Part shown: piece by piece, positions 24,347-36,752 of the stretch
Position numbering within the stretch: the stretch's first letter is position 1
Layout of the letters: the number at the start of each line of letters is the position of its first letter
NCBI GenBank assembly: GCA_033763975.1
Contig: JANRJM010000009.1
Span: forward strand, 119,906-183,905
Source: Planctomycetota bacterium
GTDB lineage: Bacteria; Planctomycetota; Phycisphaerae; Phycisphaerales; UBA1924
DNA: 64,000 bases
Direction of reading: 5' to 3'
Made by a program: the position numbers and the translations under genes
Notes under the pieces: generated by a model
Seen by the model: the letters and a program-made list of their open reading frames with translations, nothing else
Database searches by the model: none
Told to the model about the DNA's origin: nothing

Positions 24347-25738
24347 TCAGGCCTCCACGTGCCAGCGATCGGCGTTGCGCACCACGCGTCGGTAGAGCGT
24401 GTCGCGCTCGACCGGGATGAAGCCGGCCTCGCGGATGGCCTTCTGGAGCGCCCAGACGTCGACTTCCTGGTGCGTGGAGGCGCCGCCGACGTGGGTGATG
24501 TCGTACCACACGACGGTGCCGTCGAGGTCGTCGGCGCCGCTCTCGAGCATCAACTGGGCCATCGGCAGGGTCTGCATGATCCAGAATGCCTTGACGTGCG
24601 GGAAGTTGTCGAGCATCAGCCGGGCGATGGCGAGCGTGCGGTAGTTCTCGAGCCCGCCGGGGCCGGGGAGGTGCTCGAGATCGCAGCCATCGGGGAAGAA
24701 GGGCAGCGGGATGATGGTCTGGAAGTAGCCGGGCGCGGGAGCGGGATTCGGCGTTGCGCGGTGCGCATCCCGGGCGGCGAAGACCACCTTCTCGGGAAGT
24801 GGCGTGCCGGGCTTCGTCAGCGTGATGGGCTCTGATTCCGGCGCACTCTGCCACTCGGCCACTGTGCCACTCTGCCACTTTCGTAGTCGCCCGAGCGCTT
24901 CGTCCTGGGCGGTGCGGAGCATGTCCATGTGCACGAGGCGTTCGCGCCGGCTCTCGATGTGCCCGTAAAGAATGGTGGCGTTGGTGTTGAGGCCGATCTC
25001 GTGCGCGACGCGGTGCACGTCGAGCCAGACGTCGCTGCGGATCTTGCCCTTGTACGCCTCGTCGTGGACGCGGTCGTCGAAGACCTCGGCCCCGCCGCCG
25101 GGCAGCGAGCCGAGCCCGGCCTGCTTCAGGTGCTCGAGCACCCAGCGGATGCCGTCGAGGCGCGCCTGGCGCCCGGCGTCGCTGAAGTCGGTGGCGCCCT
25201 TGTAGACCTTGGCGATCTTGGCCAGGTGCACGATCTCGACGGCGGTGAAGGCCTTGACGTGCAGGTCGCTGCCGAGGCGGGCGGCCTCGTCGCGGATGGT
25301 GGAGATGAGGTCGGTGTAGTACGAGAACGGGAGGTACGGGTGCAGCCCGCCGACGGAGTGGATCTCGGTGGCGCCTGCCTCGACCGCCTTGCGCGCTTCC
25401 GCGCGGACGTAGTCCATGTCGCGGGTGTACGCGCCGGCGTCGTCCTTCTTGCGGTAGAACTCGCAGAACTTGCACGAGAGCGCACAGACGTTCGAGTAGT
25501 TCAGGTGGCGGTTGACGTTGTAATGCGCGTTCGTCCCGTGCAGGCGTCGCCGGACGATGTCGGCGAGCGCGAGCACGCTGTGCAGGTCGGGCGTGGTGTA
25601 GAGCAGGTCGCCGTCGGCGAGGGAGAGACGCTCGCCCCGCAGGACCTTGTCGCGGACGGGGTCGAGGCGGGCATCGGACCGCGACCGGCGGTCGGGGCGT
25701 GCGGCGCTCGAGAACGGCGGCGGGACGAGGGCGGACAT
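24347..25738 (-). CDS. mqnE: Aminofutalosine synthase with an in-frame insertion
   Basis: Radical SAM enzyme of the futalosine route to menaquinone; it joins 3-(1-carboxyvinyloxy)benzoate-type substrate and SAM-derived adenosine to give 6-amino-6-deoxyfutalosine. The cluster motif CALSCKFC is near residue 95. Family blocks are EIHSVGGLHPYLPFSYY, FTAVEIVHLAKI, LPGGGAEVFDDRVHDE and MLESGADDLDGTVVWYDITH. At 463 aa it is longer than the usual 370-390: residues about 287-336 are an insertion between RTAQDEALGRLR and GYFQTIIPLPFFPD. ATG at 25738 is the chosen start. CofH and MqnC are relatives, but the AEVF..DE and DDLDGTVV blocks favour MqnE. No other mqn gene is in the window. Confidence 0.88.
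   Translation of the reverse strand: MSALVPPPFSSAARPDRRSRSDARLDPVRDKVLRGERLSLADGDLLYTTPDLHSVLALADIVRRRLHGTNAHYNVNRHLNYSNVCALSCKFCEFYRKKDDAGAYTRDMDYVRAEARKAVEAGATEIHSVGGLHPYLPFSYYTDLISTIRDEAARLGSDLHVKAFTAVEIVHLAKIAKVYKGATDFSDAGRQARLDGIRWVLEHLKQAGLGSLPGGGAEVFDDRVHDEAYKGKIRSDVWLDVHRVAHEIGLNTNATILYGHIESRRERLVHMDMLRTAQDEALGRLRKWQSGTVAEWQSAPESEPITLTKPGTPLPEKVVFAARDAHRATPNPAPAPGYFQTIIPLPFFPDGCDLEHLPGPGGLENYRTLAIARLMLDNFPHVKAFWIMQTLPMAQLMLESGADDLDGTVVWYDITHVGGASTHQEVDVWALQKAIREAGFIPVERDTLYRRVVRNADRWHVEA
24731..24880 (-). repeat. In-frame palindromic octamer-repeat insertion inside mqnE
   Basis: 150 bp (50 codons). On the coding strand it begins with AGTGGCAG-type octamers (AAAGTGGCAGAGTGGCACAG and on, 24843-24880) and ends past a GGCACGCCACTTCC arm near 24790-24800. 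It encodes KWQSGTVAEWQSAPE and KPGTPLPEK. The lipA insertion encodes AKWQS and GTPPLS in the same order, so the two elements look related. Confidence 0.65.
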
Positions 25739-25926
25739 CGGGTGACTGTAGGCGTGGGGCGAGTTTTCAACCACAACTGAAATCTTCGAAAATACATGCC
25801 GGCGGGGGGTGGGCCGGTGGGGCCAGGGCGGCGCAGGCGGCGCGGGCGCTGCGGGCGTCGCGTCCGGGCGGCGGATTGCCGCATTCGCTGCGGGCCCGGG
25901 GTCGGGGGGTCGATCCAGCACATCGC

Positions 25927-29441
<3,515 letters not shown>

Positions 29442-29465
29442 GCCGCGCGGCATGATCGCAGTGCG

Positions 29466-29492
29466 AAGGCCCCCGGCATCGGGGGCCTTTTT
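29466..29492 (+). terminator. Rho-independent terminator of dnaK
   Basis: AAGGCCCCCG (29466-29475), loop GCAT, CGGGGGCCTT (29480-29489), then T residues to 29492; 24 bp after the dnaK stop. A textbook hairpin with a U-tract. Confidence 0.92.
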
Positions 29493-29606
29493 CGTTCGGG
29501 GGGGCGTGCGTGCGTCGGCGTGGACCGGGTGTCGGGGAAGCCGGGTTCCTGTCGCCGCCGACGATGGGAAGGGCGTGCCGCGCCGGGTGGGCCGATAGAC
29601 TGGACG

Positions 29607-30437
29607 ATGCCCGCGCCCGATCTTCCGCCGCCCCCCGAGTTCGTGGTGACCGAGCGTCCGCTGCAGGTGCATCTGCACGTGAACCTGGTGTCGCCGGACG
29701 CGCTCGTGGGCGCGACGGTGGTGGTGATCGACGCGCTGCGCGCAAGCGCGACGATCGCGGCGGCGCTGGCGTCGGGCGCGACGCGGGTCGTGCCCGCGCT
29801 CACGGTGGACGACGCGCTGGCCTCGGGGACACGCTGGCGGGCGATGGGCGAGCGGGTGGTGCTCGGGGGCGAACGCGGGGGCGTGCTGATCCCCGGGTTC
29901 GATCTCGACAACTCGCCCCGGCGGTACACGCCGGAGCGCGTCGCGGGCGCGACGGTCGTATTCACGACGACGAACGGCACCGCTGCGCTGCTGCACGCGC
30001 GGGGCGGGGCGCGGGTGCTCGTCGGCGCGTTTCCGAACCTCGGGGCCGTCGCCGAGGCGGTGGCAAATGACCCGCGCCCGGTGCACATCGTGTGCTGCGG
30101 CACGCGAAGTGAGATCAGCCTCGACGACGTGCTGCCCGCGGGCGCGTTTGTCGAGCGCTTGGTGGAGGCCGGGAGGCAGTTGGTGGCGGAGGATTCCGGG
30201 CGCGTGGCGCTCATGGCCTGGCGCGGGGCGCTGGCGTCGCCGGGCGGGCTGAACGAGGCGATGCGCGCAAGCCGCGGCGGGCGGAACCTGGCGCGTCAGG
30301 GCCTGGCGGCGGACGTGGACGAGTGCGCGGCGATCGATGTGCTGCGCGTCGTGCCGCGCTTCGTGCCCGGGGCGGGGCCCGACGCGGGCGTGATCGTCCG
30401 CGAGGACGGCGGCGCGGGCGAGGCGTCCACGGCGTAG
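29607..30437 (+). CDS. comB: 2-phosphosulfolactate phosphatase family protein
   Basis: 276 aa. ComB proteins hydrolyse (R)-2-phosphosulfolactate in archaeal coenzyme M synthesis; bacterial homologues also occur without that pathway and may act on other phosphates. Family signatures are VVVIDALRASATIAAAL, MGERVVLGGERGGVLIPGFD, DNSPRRYTPE and FTTTNGTAALLHA; the nucleophile and metal-binding acids lie in these blocks. The ATG at 29607 matches the conserved N-terminus. No comA or comC is present in the window. Its last 142 bp are antisense to nadD coding sequence. Confidence 0.85.
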   Translation: MPAPDLPPPPEFVVTERPLQVHLHVNLVSPDALVGATVVVIDALRASATIAAALASGATRVVPALTVDDALASGTRWRAMGERVVLGGERGGVLIPGFDLDNSPRRYTPERVAGATVVFTTTNGTAALLHARGGARVLVGAFPNLGAVAEAVANDPRPVHIVCCGTRSEISLDDVLPAGAFVERLVEAGRQLVAEDSGRVALMAWRGALASPGGLNEAMRASRGGRNLARQGLAADVDECAAIDVLRVVPRFVPGAGPDAGVIVREDGGAGEASTA

Positions 30438-31222
30438 AGGGCGTGCCGGGCGATGTAGCGCGCGACCGGGGGTGTGAGCATGCGCAGCACCGGGTGCGTG
30501 CGCCAGGCGCGGTGGTCCGGGGGCGCGCCGCGGAGCGCGGCGCGGATCGCGGTCGCCGAGACCTCGACCGGGCGCCTCCGGAGAAGGCGATCGCCCCAGG
30601 CGGCGCGTTCGCGTGGCGTCCAGAAGGCGGTGTCCATCGCGCGCGCGAGGTCGTCGGGAGTCTCCACGCCGTCGCGGGGCAAGACGAGGGGCTCGGCGAG
30701 GCGGACGATCGCGCGGGCGTGTCGCCACTTGTGGAACGCGCGGGCCTGGTCGGCGCCAATGAGCAGGCGGAGGGGCACGCGCGGGCCGACGAGGCGGCGC
30801 AGCCGCCGGACGGTGTCGATCGTGTAACTGGGACGCGGCGGCGCGTCCTGCCGGCGCGGGCGCGCGGCGCTGTCGAGTTCGTACGTCCAGACGCACGATG
30901 TCGGCGTCGCGGCCCGCGCCGGAGCGCGCGTTCCCGCGCGGGCGGCTTTGAGCCCCAGGCCCAGGGCGAGCATCCGCAGGCGGTGGGCGTCTGACGCGGT
31001 TGGGCCTTCGGACTTCAGCGGGTTGCGTGCGGCGGGGACGTAGACGACCGCGGCCCGGGGCCCGAGGGCGCGGCGGACGGCGCGCGGGATGACCACCAGG
31101 TGCGCGCGGTGGGGCGGGTCGAACGTGCCGCCGAAAAGCACGAGCGGGTCGGCGCGGGGCGCGAGAACGTCGAGGCTCGGGCCGTGGGGGTTGGTGGAGG
31201 GGCGGGCGCGGGCGGCCGGCAT
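30296..31222 (-). CDS. nadD: Nicotinate-nucleotide adenylyltransferase
   Basis: NAD synthesis enzyme that joins ATP and nicotinate mononucleotide. The nucleotidyltransferase motif LVLFGGTFDPPHRAHLVV contains the catalytic GTFDPPHxxH. PSYTIDTVRRLRRL and LLIGADQARAFHKW are typical NadD blocks, and the ISxTxIR-type motif reads VSATAIRAALR. At 308 aa it is about 90 residues longer than usual. There is a Pro/Arg-rich N-terminus, an Arg/Ala-rich insertion near 95-125, and about 43 extra residues after PVARYIARHALYAV. That tail is encoded opposite the 3' end of comB and looks like read-through into antisense sequence. ATG at 31222 was chosen. Confidence 0.87.
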   Translation of the reverse strand: MPAARARPSTNPHGPSLDVLAPRADPLVLFGGTFDPPHRAHLVVIPRAVRRALGPRAAVVYVPAARNPLKSEGPTASDAHRLRMLALGLGLKAARAGTRAPARAATPTSCVWTYELDSAARPRRQDAPPRPSYTIDTVRRLRRLVGPRVPLRLLIGADQARAFHKWRHARAIVRLAEPLVLPRDGVETPDDLARAMDTAFWTPRERAAWGDRLLRRRPVEVSATAIRAALRGAPPDHRAWRTHPVLRMLTPPVARYIARHALYAVDASPAPPSSRTITPASGPAPGTKRGTTRSTSIAAHSSTSAARP

Positions 31223-31383
31223 CGGCGATGCTAGCGACGCAGGGTGGTGGTGCGGGTGGGCGACGCAGATGGGAAGTGCGACCGGGCGGCGTGGATCGGC
31301 GGTGTGCGGATCGCCCACGTTTTGAGAGGGCACCGGCGAGAATGGGATGATTCGCGGGCCCCGGGTTCCTATCCTGTGCGACC

Positions 31384-31458
31384 GGCCTCGTCGTCTAGCC
31401 TGGTCTAGGACACCACCCTTTCACGGTGGGGACATGGGTTCGAATCCCATCGAGGTCA
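31384..31458 (+). tRNA. tRNA-Glu (UUC)
   Basis: 75-nt cloverleaf. The acceptor GGCCTCG (31384-31390) pairs with CGAGGTC (31451-31457) and the discriminator is A. The D-arm is GTCTAGCCTGGTCTAGGAC, as in most tRNA-Glu. The anticodon stem CCACC/GGTGG holds CTTTCAC with anticodon TTC. The T-arm is ATGGGTTCGAATCCCAT. No CCA is encoded. Confidence 0.96.
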
Positions 31459-31569
31459 TTGCCGCTGTCTCGTCGCTCGATTTCGCGGGCTGCGGCGACG
31501 CACGCACGCGCGATCGGGTCGAGCGTCCCGGGCAGGTCTTGACACGCGTCCCACGCCGAGACGGCCGGC

Positions 31570-34047
31570 CTACGGGCAGGGTCCGCCGGCGATCACGTCG
31601 ACCAGCGTGATGATGTCGTCCTGATCGACGTTGCCGTCGCGGTTGAAGTCAGGGTCGCGGCCGGAGGGGTTGGCGCCGCCGGCGACGACGTTGACGAGGT
31701 ACTCCACGTCGTCCTGGTCGACATTGCCGTCCTGGTTGTAGTCGGGGTCGCAGCAGGGTTGCAGTTCGATGTACTCGCTGGAGACGGAGTCGAAGCCGCA
31801 GACGTTCTCGGCGCGGCAGGCGAACCACAAGGGCCCGGCGGCGACGTTGGAGACCGTGAGAGTGTCGGTGGTGGCGCCGGAGATGATCGAGCCATCGGGC
31901 TGCACGCCATCGACCACGACGGGATCATCCGGCAGGTGGAGGGCGGTCCAACGGAAGACGGACGGGGGTGGCGAGCCGGCGAACGAGGCCGCGAGCTGCA
32001 CCGTCCCGCCCGCGCAGGGCGGGACGAAGGGCTGGCGCGTGATGAAGCGAGCCTGGGGCGCGCTGTTGAAGGAGCGGGCCAGGGCGGCGACGCCCTTCAG
32101 GCCGCGGGCGGCGTAGACGCCCGTGGCGCCGGCGACGATGCCGCCGGCGTCGTAGGACGCGAGCGGGACGGTGCCGAGGACCTGGGGTGAGCCGAGGTTG
32201 CCGATGTCGACGAAGGAGACCGTGTCGTCGGTGAAGGGGGTGAGGAGCGAGCCCTGCATCGAGATGGCGCGATCGATGGGAGGAATCGGATCGAAGGCGC
32301 TGTGTCCCGGGCCGACCCAGGTGCCGTAGCGGACGTGAATTCGAGGCGTTGGGAAGTCGCGGCGCGTGTAGAGATGCGCGCGCGGGTAGCTGTCATAGAA
32401 GCCGTTCTGCGATGGCGTGCGGACGAGCATGGCGACGAACTCGGCCGACGGCACGGTGAGGAATCGCGAGGCGACGGAGATGACGGTGTCGTCGGCGTCC
32501 TTGGCGAGCACCTGGCTGCGTGTCGGGACGCCGGTGGTGGTGTTGATGCTGATCACCTCGACGCCGGCCTGAGTCGGGACGAAGACGCGGCTGTCGCCCA
32601 AGCCCATCTGGCCGGTCGCCGGGAAGGGGGTCTGGAGGGCGATGCTGCCCATGAGCGGGGGCGCACCCGGGGTGGTCTGGATGTTGTAGACGTGCAGCGT
32701 GGTGGGCGTGGCGACGTAGAGGCGCAGCCCGTTGGTGAGCACGTCGCGTGCGGTCTCGCCGCCGGGGACGTTGAACGTGCCGATGACTGTCGGGTTGGTC
32801 GGCGTGAAGAAACGGACAACGGTGACGGTGGTGCCGGTAGCGAAGTAGGCGTTCCAGTCGGCGGTGCTGACGCGGGTGGCGATGCCGGAAAAGTCGCGCG
32901 AGCCGCGGTAGGTGGGGACGCCCGGGTTGGCGACGATGTCGTAGACGTGCATGCCGGAGCGCCGGTCGGCGACGACGAGGTAGGAATCGGCGAAGATGTC
33001 GACGTCCTGCGCCTCGCCGGGAAAGGGGCGGAACGCACCGAGCTGGCTGAGCGTGCCGCCGTCGAGGATGCGCAGGCCCTGCCCGAGGCTGGCGACGTAG
33101 GCGCGAGAGCCGGTGCCGGTGCCGAATAAGGTCATCGCGCGGTCGTCGCTGTCGCCGCCGAGGGACGTGACGAAGTTCGGGCTGTCGGGGTTTGAGACGT
33201 TGAACACCTGGGTGCCCAGCGAGCCCATGCACGCGTAGACGAAGCTGCCGTTCTTGGCGAGTCGAACCCGAGAGGCGCTGCCGGCGAGTGGGAACAGCGC
33301 CTCGCCGCGTGATAGCAGCGAGCGGTCCGGCTGGATGTCGAAGACCCAGAGGATGCCGGTCTGGGCGCGAGTGGTGAGCACGAAGAGCTGGACGCCCACG
33401 ACGAGCACCGCGCGGGGGACGTACTGGTTCTGCTGGGAATCTTCGAAGAAGTACTGCGCGATGCTGCCCGCGATGCGGCCTTCGTCGTTGTGGGTAACGC
33501 GGCGCAGGGCGACTCCGTCCACCGTCCAGACGGTGGACGGGCTTGAGTGCGCGACGTCATCGGCGACGATGGACACGTGGTCGCGCTGGATCCCTCCCAG
33601 AAAGATGTGCAGGCCGTTCTGTGCCGCGACGTACTGGAAGTTCCCGTTTTCGGAGACGGCGCGCCCGCCCTGCATGGCGGGGAAGACGCCCGGGATGCCG
33701 CCGCTGGTGCGCCAGAGGATCTCGGGGCCGTTGAGTCCGGCGCGGATGCGGTACAGCGAGGTGGGCGTGACGGCGGTGTACTCGAGGCTCACGATCGAGT
33801 CGATGTCCTCGACGGGTCCGTCGAGGCGTGTGCCGTAGATGCGAAGCGGGGCCGCGGGGTTCGAGACATTCACCAGCGCGAACTCGTCGCCGAGACCCAC
33901 CACTTGGGAGGCGCTATTGACGGTGTAGGTCGTTGTCACCCCGGCGCCGAACTCGGATTGAATGCCCGGCGAGCACTGCGCACGGGCGAGGAACGACACC
34001 ACCGCGAGCACGAACAGCGCGGACGCCACCCGGATCGACCAGTTCAT
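31570..34047 (-). CDS. Secreted propeller-like protein with C-terminal dockerin-type repeats
   Basis: 825-aa exported protein. The signal peptide is at residues about 1-24 (VLAVVSFLARAQ). Most of the length is repeated blades of the LVIVD/choice-of-anchor style (VNVSNPAAPLRIYG, VFNVSNPDSPNFVTSL, VRFFTPTNPTVIGTF, VDIGNLGSPQVLGTV). An Ig-like region follows (RFITRQPFVPPCAGGTVQLA to WFACRAENVCGF). The C-terminus carries two tandem EF-hand-like dockerin repeats, DPDYNQDGNVDQDDVEYLV and DPDFNRDGNVDQDDIITLV, each with the calcium-binding DxNxDGxVD loop. In planctomycetes such repeats are common on surface proteins and need not imply a cellulosome. It is the first of five secreted-protein genes in the same direction. 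Confidence 0.8.
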   Translation of the reverse strand: MNWSIRVASALFVLAVVSFLARAQCSPGIQSEFGAGVTTTYTVNSASQVVGLGDEFALVNVSNPAAPLRIYGTRLDGPVEDIDSIVSLEYTAVTPTSLYRIRAGLNGPEILWRTSGGIPGVFPAMQGGRAVSENGNFQYVAAQNGLHIFLGGIQRDHVSIVADDVAHSSPSTVWTVDGVALRRVTHNDEGRIAGSIAQYFFEDSQQNQYVPRAVLVVGVQLFVLTTRAQTGILWVFDIQPDRSLLSRGEALFPLAGSASRVRLAKNGSFVYACMGSLGTQVFNVSNPDSPNFVTSLGGDSDDRAMTLFGTGTGSRAYVASLGQGLRILDGGTLSQLGAFRPFPGEAQDVDIFADSYLVVADRRSGMHVYDIVANPGVPTYRGSRDFSGIATRVSTADWNAYFATGTTVTVVRFFTPTNPTVIGTFNVPGGETARDVLTNGLRLYVATPTTLHVYNIQTTPGAPPLMGSIALQTPFPATGQMGLGDSRVFVPTQAGVEVISINTTTGVPTRSQVLAKDADDTVISVASRFLTVPSAEFVAMLVRTPSQNGFYDSYPRAHLYTRRDFPTPRIHVRYGTWVGPGHSAFDPIPPIDRAISMQGSLLTPFTDDTVSFVDIGNLGSPQVLGTVPLASYDAGGIVAGATGVYAARGLKGVAALARSFNSAPQARFITRQPFVPPCAGGTVQLAASFAGSPPPSVFRWTALHLPDDPVVVDGVQPDGSIISGATTDTLTVSNVAAGPLWFACRAENVCGFDSVSSEYIELQPCCDPDYNQDGNVDQDDVEYLVNVVAGGANPSGRDPDFNRDGNVDQDDIITLVDVIAGGPCP

Positions 34048-34348
34048 GATCCACCTCTCCCCACGGCCCACCAGACCGACAAGTCAGCGGAGGTTTAGTT
34101 CGCCGGTGAACTCTCTGTCCGCCGCCATTGCCAATCTGGCGGGGAGGAGTCTACAGCGCGAGGCCGTGTTCCGGGAGTGGATCCGCGGGTTCTTGGGAAT
34201 CTCGGGACGGCGTGTTCGGCAGATGTTGGCGTCGATGATTCCCAGGTACAACCCGCGATGGCTCGCACCCCGAAACTCGCTACTGAAGGGATCTTGTCGG
34301 CCGCTGGGGTGAATTCACGCGGGGATCGGGGCGGGGCGATGTGCGGCA
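34048..34348. other. Spacer without a recognised gene
   Basis: About 300 bp upstream of the dockerin-protein gene. Less GC-rich patches lie at 34200-34320. No ORF with a plausible coding signature, no tandem repeat and no clear terminator were seen. It should hold the promoter of the 31570-34047 gene. Confidence 0.5.
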
Positions 34349-35572
34349 TCAGTTTCCGATGCGGACGACGCCGCCTTCGGCCGACACGCGGATGCGCTTG
34401 GAGATGGTGAGCGGGCCCGAGTACGCCCCGGCGCGGGCGCGGACTTCGGCGCCGTTCCAGGCCAGAGCGACGGCGGCCTGGACGGTGTGAAACGGGCAGG
34501 ATGGGCTGCCGGTCTGGCACGATACGCCGCTGTTGCGATCGGCCCGGATGATGTAGCTGTAGTGTTTGAAGTCGATGTCGCCGGCGTCGGCGTCGTTGTC
34601 GGAGACGAAGACGTGGAGTTGGCCCCGGACGCCGGGGCTGCGTCCGTCGTCCAGGTCCCAGATGGTGAGGCCTTCGGGCTCTTCGTAGGTGGGGAATCCC
34701 GGGTCGTAGTAGAAATCGAAGTGCCCGAACCCGCGGGTGGAGTGCTCGACGCGCTGCCAGGTGGACGTATCGATGACGTGGATGCCCTCGCGTTCTTCGC
34801 GACCGCCGGAGTCGTCGTAGAACCCGCTGACGAGGTAGAGGAGGTTGTCGCCGGGGGCGTACTCGCCGCCCTGCATGGTGACCATCTCGAGGCGGTTGCC
34901 GGATTCGTCGGTGAGCTGCTGCATGTGCGTGAAGGTGAGGGACGAGGCGGAATCGGCGTTGTGAAGCTGGTTCCAGTCGAGAGTGAAGAAGTGCAGGCCG
35001 CGCTGGGTGACGGCGGGGGAGCCGGGCGGGGCGCCGACGTGCTGCTGGGACATGACGATGCCGCCCTGGCTGTTGATGGCGACCCAGCCGGCGTCATTGC
35101 AGAGGATGGGAACTTGTCGGTGCGTCACGTAGAAGAAATCGGTAGGCGTGATGCGAAAGAACGCCAGGGCGGCGCCGCCGACCCCGCCATTGCAGGTGGC
35201 GTCTTCATCTTCCATCGGGACGACGAGGTAATCGGTTCCTTGGTAGCGAAAGACGTCCGGGTCGCCGAGGTGGTCGTAGGCCGCGAGTGGCGGGTACCGA
35301 GTCGCCACCTCGCGCCGGATGACGCCGGGGGATGACGCTGTCACCGTGCGGAGATCGAGCCCGACAGGAACTCTCCACAGGTCGTGGGTGGTCGTGATGT
35401 ACCAGTTGTTGTCGTCGTGATCGACTCCCTGAGCGTCGTTGCTCCAACTGGTCTCGGCGACGGGGTAGTTCCCCACGTGCATGTAATACGCGTCGGGCGT
35501 CTGGGCGCGGGCGTGCCCCGAGATCGCGGCGACGCACGCGAGCACGGGGACGATCGGACAGAGTGTGCGCAT
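34349..35572 (-). CDS. Secreted protein of unknown function with a beta-helix-like C-terminus
   Basis: 407-aa exported protein. The signal peptide is VLACVAAISGHARAQ. The main region (about 25-350) is propeller-like with repeated short strands, including AQGVDHDDNNWYITTTHDLW, GDPDVFRYQGTDYLVVPMED and EPEGLTIWDLDDG; I do not recognise a named family. The last 60 residues (FHTVQAAVALAWNGAEVRAR, then GAYSGPLTISKRIRVSAEGG) look like the first turns of a right-handed parallel beta-helix (pectate-lyase-type) and resemble the end of the neighbouring PI-PLC-like protein. The ATG at 35572 has a GGAG site 7 bases upstream; an ATG four codons earlier is less likely. Confidence 0.65.
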   Translation of the reverse strand: MRTLCPIVPVLACVAAISGHARAQTPDAYYMHVGNYPVAETSWSNDAQGVDHDDNNWYITTTHDLWRVPVGLDLRTVTASSPGVIRREVATRYPPLAAYDHLGDPDVFRYQGTDYLVVPMEDEDATCNGGVGGAALAFFRITPTDFFYVTHRQVPILCNDAGWVAINSQGGIVMSQQHVGAPPGSPAVTQRGLHFFTLDWNQLHNADSASSLTFTHMQQLTDESGNRLEMVTMQGGEYAPGDNLLYLVSGFYDDSGGREEREGIHVIDTSTWQRVEHSTRGFGHFDFYYDPGFPTYEEPEGLTIWDLDDGRSPGVRGQLHVFVSDNDADAGDIDFKHYSYIIRADRNSGVSCQTGSPSCPFHTVQAAVALAWNGAEVRARAGAYSGPLTISKRIRVSAEGGVVRIGN

Positions 35573-35638
35573 GGCATGCTCCATTGCAGAGGTGGACGCT
35601 TCGTGGCGGGCGAGGGAAGACGGGACGCGGACGGTCGG

Positions 35639-36703
35639 TCAGGGCGAGGTGATCTGCACGGGGCCGCCGGCCGCGCGCAGGACGACGGGACGCGAGAGCC
35701 GGGTGCCCGGCGGGACGTGGTACGTTCCCCCGACGATGTTGACGGGGACGCGTGGCGAGGCGCGGTCGACGGCGCGGAGGAGCCCGTCGCCGAAGCGGTA
35801 GGGGAAGGAGAGCGTGCCGAACTCGGTGCCGCCGCCGCCGCTCGTGACGCGCACGGGAGACGGCGAGTGCGTGGTGGGCGTCATGGTGTAGTGACGATCG
35901 ATGCAGTTGGTGGCGACGAAGGTATAGCCGTTCGCGATCGCGTCGTCGTAGTAGCCCTCGTCGTCGCCGATATCGCAGAAGGGGGTGGGGTAGGCGCGGA
36001 ACAACCAGCGGTCGGGCTGGGAGCCGCGGTCGGTGGGCAGGTCGTCGTTGCCGCTGTTGACGAGGACGCTGTTGTCTTCGAAGGCCGTGGGCGGGTTGCC
36101 GCGCGCCATGCCGAAGAAGAAGTCGTCGTCGGCGAAGCCGGTCTCTTCTTCGTCGAGGATGACGATCCAGCGGTACCCGCGGCGGAGCAGTTCCTGGTAC
36201 GAGGGCCAGGCGAACTGGTCCAACTGCTTGAACTCGCTGGCGGGGTAGACGCGGAAGCCGAACGCCGTGTCCACGGCGTTGCGGATGTACGAGCGGTAGA
36301 CCTGTCGTGCCGGCCAGGATGCGAAGCAGCCACCCTTCATCTCGATGTACACGACCGTGACGCGGTCCTGTGCTTCGATGGACTGGGCGATGGCCTGGAG
36401 GTGCGGCAGGAGGAGCGGGCCGGCGTTGGGCACGCTGCACCCGTGCTGGACGCGGACTTGGTTGTCCGGGTGCCAGGCGATGTCGAGCTCCAGGCACCAG
36501 CAGTTCCAGTTGTCGATCTGCGACGCGTAGGACTCGTCGCGTTCGTACGAGTTGTGGCTCGCCTTGTAGCTGCCCGTGTTGAATCGCTGCTCGCCGGGCC
36601 CAACGTTGGTCGACGGCTGGGCGAGCGCCGCGCCGGCGGTGAGGCACGATGCGACGAGGTATGTCCAGGGGTGACCGAGAGGCTGTGCGGTCTCGGGGAT
36701 CAT
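35639..36703 (-). CDS. Secreted phosphatidylinositol phospholipase C X-domain-like protein
   Basis: 354-aa exported protein (signal near residues 10-28). The body has the X-domain layout: FNTGSYKASHNSYE with the first catalytic histidine, then CLELDIAWHPDNQVRVQHG with the acidic residues and second histidine, and later WIVILDEEETGFADDDFFFG. This fits calcium-dependent or PLC-like phosphodiesterases (DUF/PI-PLC-like fold). The natural substrate is unknown. The C-terminal 60 residues (GGTYHVPPGTRLSRPVVLRA, then AGGPVQI) repeat the pattern at the end of the upstream-strand neighbour 34349-35572, suggesting a shared attachment or binding module. ATG at 36703. Confidence 0.75.
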   Translation of the reverse strand: MIPETAQPLGHPWTYLVASCLTAGAALAQPSTNVGPGEQRFNTGSYKASHNSYERDESYASQIDNWNCWCLELDIAWHPDNQVRVQHGCSVPNAGPLLLPHLQAIAQSIEAQDRVTVVYIEMKGGCFASWPARQVYRSYIRNAVDTAFGFRVYPASEFKQLDQFAWPSYQELLRRGYRWIVILDEEETGFADDDFFFGMARGNPPTAFEDNSVLVNSGNDDLPTDRGSQPDRWLFRAYPTPFCDIGDDEGYYDDAIANGYTFVATNCIDRHYTMTPTTHSPSPVRVTSGGGGTEFGTLSFPYRFGDGLLRAVDRASPRVPVNIVGGTYHVPPGTRLSRPVVLRAAGGPVQITSP

Positions 36704-36752
36704 CTTGCGCCTTCCTGTGTCGCCGGCGTGTGCGACGGTGCCGAGCGGTCGT

